Below are positions 5,541-5,755 of a stretch of DNA of 5,755 nt, in pieces; position 1 is the stretch's first letter; every line of letters starts with the position of its first letter. The notes beneath the pieces were generated by a model that worked only from the letters and a program-made list of their open reading frames with translations, was not told the DNA's origin and ran no database searches. This DNA is from Desulfobacteraceae bacterium (GTDB lineage Bacteria; Desulfobacterota; DSM-4660; Desulfatiglandales; Desulfatiglandaceae), in assembly GCA_011048855.1 (NCBI GenBank), contig DSCZ01000623.1, positions 1 to 5,755 of the forward strand. Direction: 5' to 3'. The translations under genes were made by a program, and so were the position numbers.

Positions 5541-5748
5541 TCAAACCACCTTCTTCAGGTCTGGTCAGCCTTTCGAGCGGCAGTTCCAGTATATGGTCAA
5601 GCAAATGTTTTAGATGGGACCCGTTTTTGAACCGGATTTCAATTCTAAATTCCGCCGGTTCGAAATATTCAGGGTCAGCTATTTCCACTTCTTGAGGAAG
5701 TTTCCAGGATTTGATTTCAGATTTAAATCGACGCTCAGCACCATACAT
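5527..5748 (-). CDS. Unrecognised small acidic/basic protein, possibly partial at the window edge
   Basis: From ATG 5748-5746 the frame gives 73 residues; it also remains open to the window edge (TTG then CCG codons), so the protein may start further upstream and this could be only its C-terminal part. I do not recognise it. It has a basic start (ERRFKSEIKSW), a segment likely to form strands (EVEIADPEYF, EFRIEIRFKNG), then a helix (HLKHLLDHILELPLERL) and the tail EEGGLNAVI. There is no signal peptide, membrane segment or cysteine. Its stop at 5527-5529 lies 14 bases inside the SPL-like gene, which indicates co-translation and suggests a linked role. The overlap and the orderly secondary-structure pattern support it as a real gene. 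Confidence 0.55.
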   Translation of the reverse strand: MYGAERRFKSEIKSWKLPQEVEIADPEYFEPAEFRIEIRFKNGSHLKHLLDHILELPLERLTRPEEGGLNAVI

Positions 5749-5755
5749 CAACGGG

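Overview
The window looks like chromosomal DNA from an anaerobic Desulfobacterota (deltaproteobacterial) relative. This is an inference from gene content: a NAD kinase followed by a DUF4911-type protein and MiaB, a free-standing NifU C-terminal-domain protein, and a spore-photoproduct-lyase-like radical SAM protein. I could not run a taxonomic search. I see no tRNA, rRNA, CRISPR array, insertion sequence or phage gene.

Layout. Positions 1-3674 hold five genes on the + strand: the 3' end of an aminoglycoside-phosphotransferase-like (COG2187-type) gene, a small P-loop kinase-like gene, nadK, a DUF4911-type small gene and miaB. The last three are tightly spaced and probably co-transcribed. Positions 3675-3920 are a 246-base spacer with AT-rich inverted repeats, a perfect 13-bp palindrome and a good sigma70-type promoter. 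The promoter drives a 29-codon gene (3921-4010) for a very basic AURKAIP1/COX24 (bS22-like) ribosomal peptide. A strong hairpin with a T-run (4042-4076) closes that unit and lies between convergent genes. From 4106 to the right edge everything is on the - strand. Read from the right, there is a small unrecognised gene at the window edge, an SPL-like radical SAM gene whose start overlaps it by 14 bases, and a 74-residue NFU-type Fe-S carrier.

How the genes may work together. NadK makes NADP. MiaB (two [4Fe-4S] clusters) methylthiolates i6A37 of tRNAs, and the bS22-like peptide would sit on the 30S subunit, so part of the + strand block serves translation. The - strand block pairs a radical SAM enzyme that needs an Fe-S cluster with a likely Fe-S cluster carrier. 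A supply relationship is plausible but inferred.

Most of the window is ordinary housekeeping DNA and I found no clear evidence of a new multi-gene system. The points most worth a second look are the SPL-like enzyme, which appears to have Glu where true spore photoproduct lyase has its H-donor Cys; the kinase-like protein with a non-canonical P-loop, split from its usual phosphotransferase partner domain; and the tiny ribosomal-peptide gene with its own promoter and upstream palindrome.
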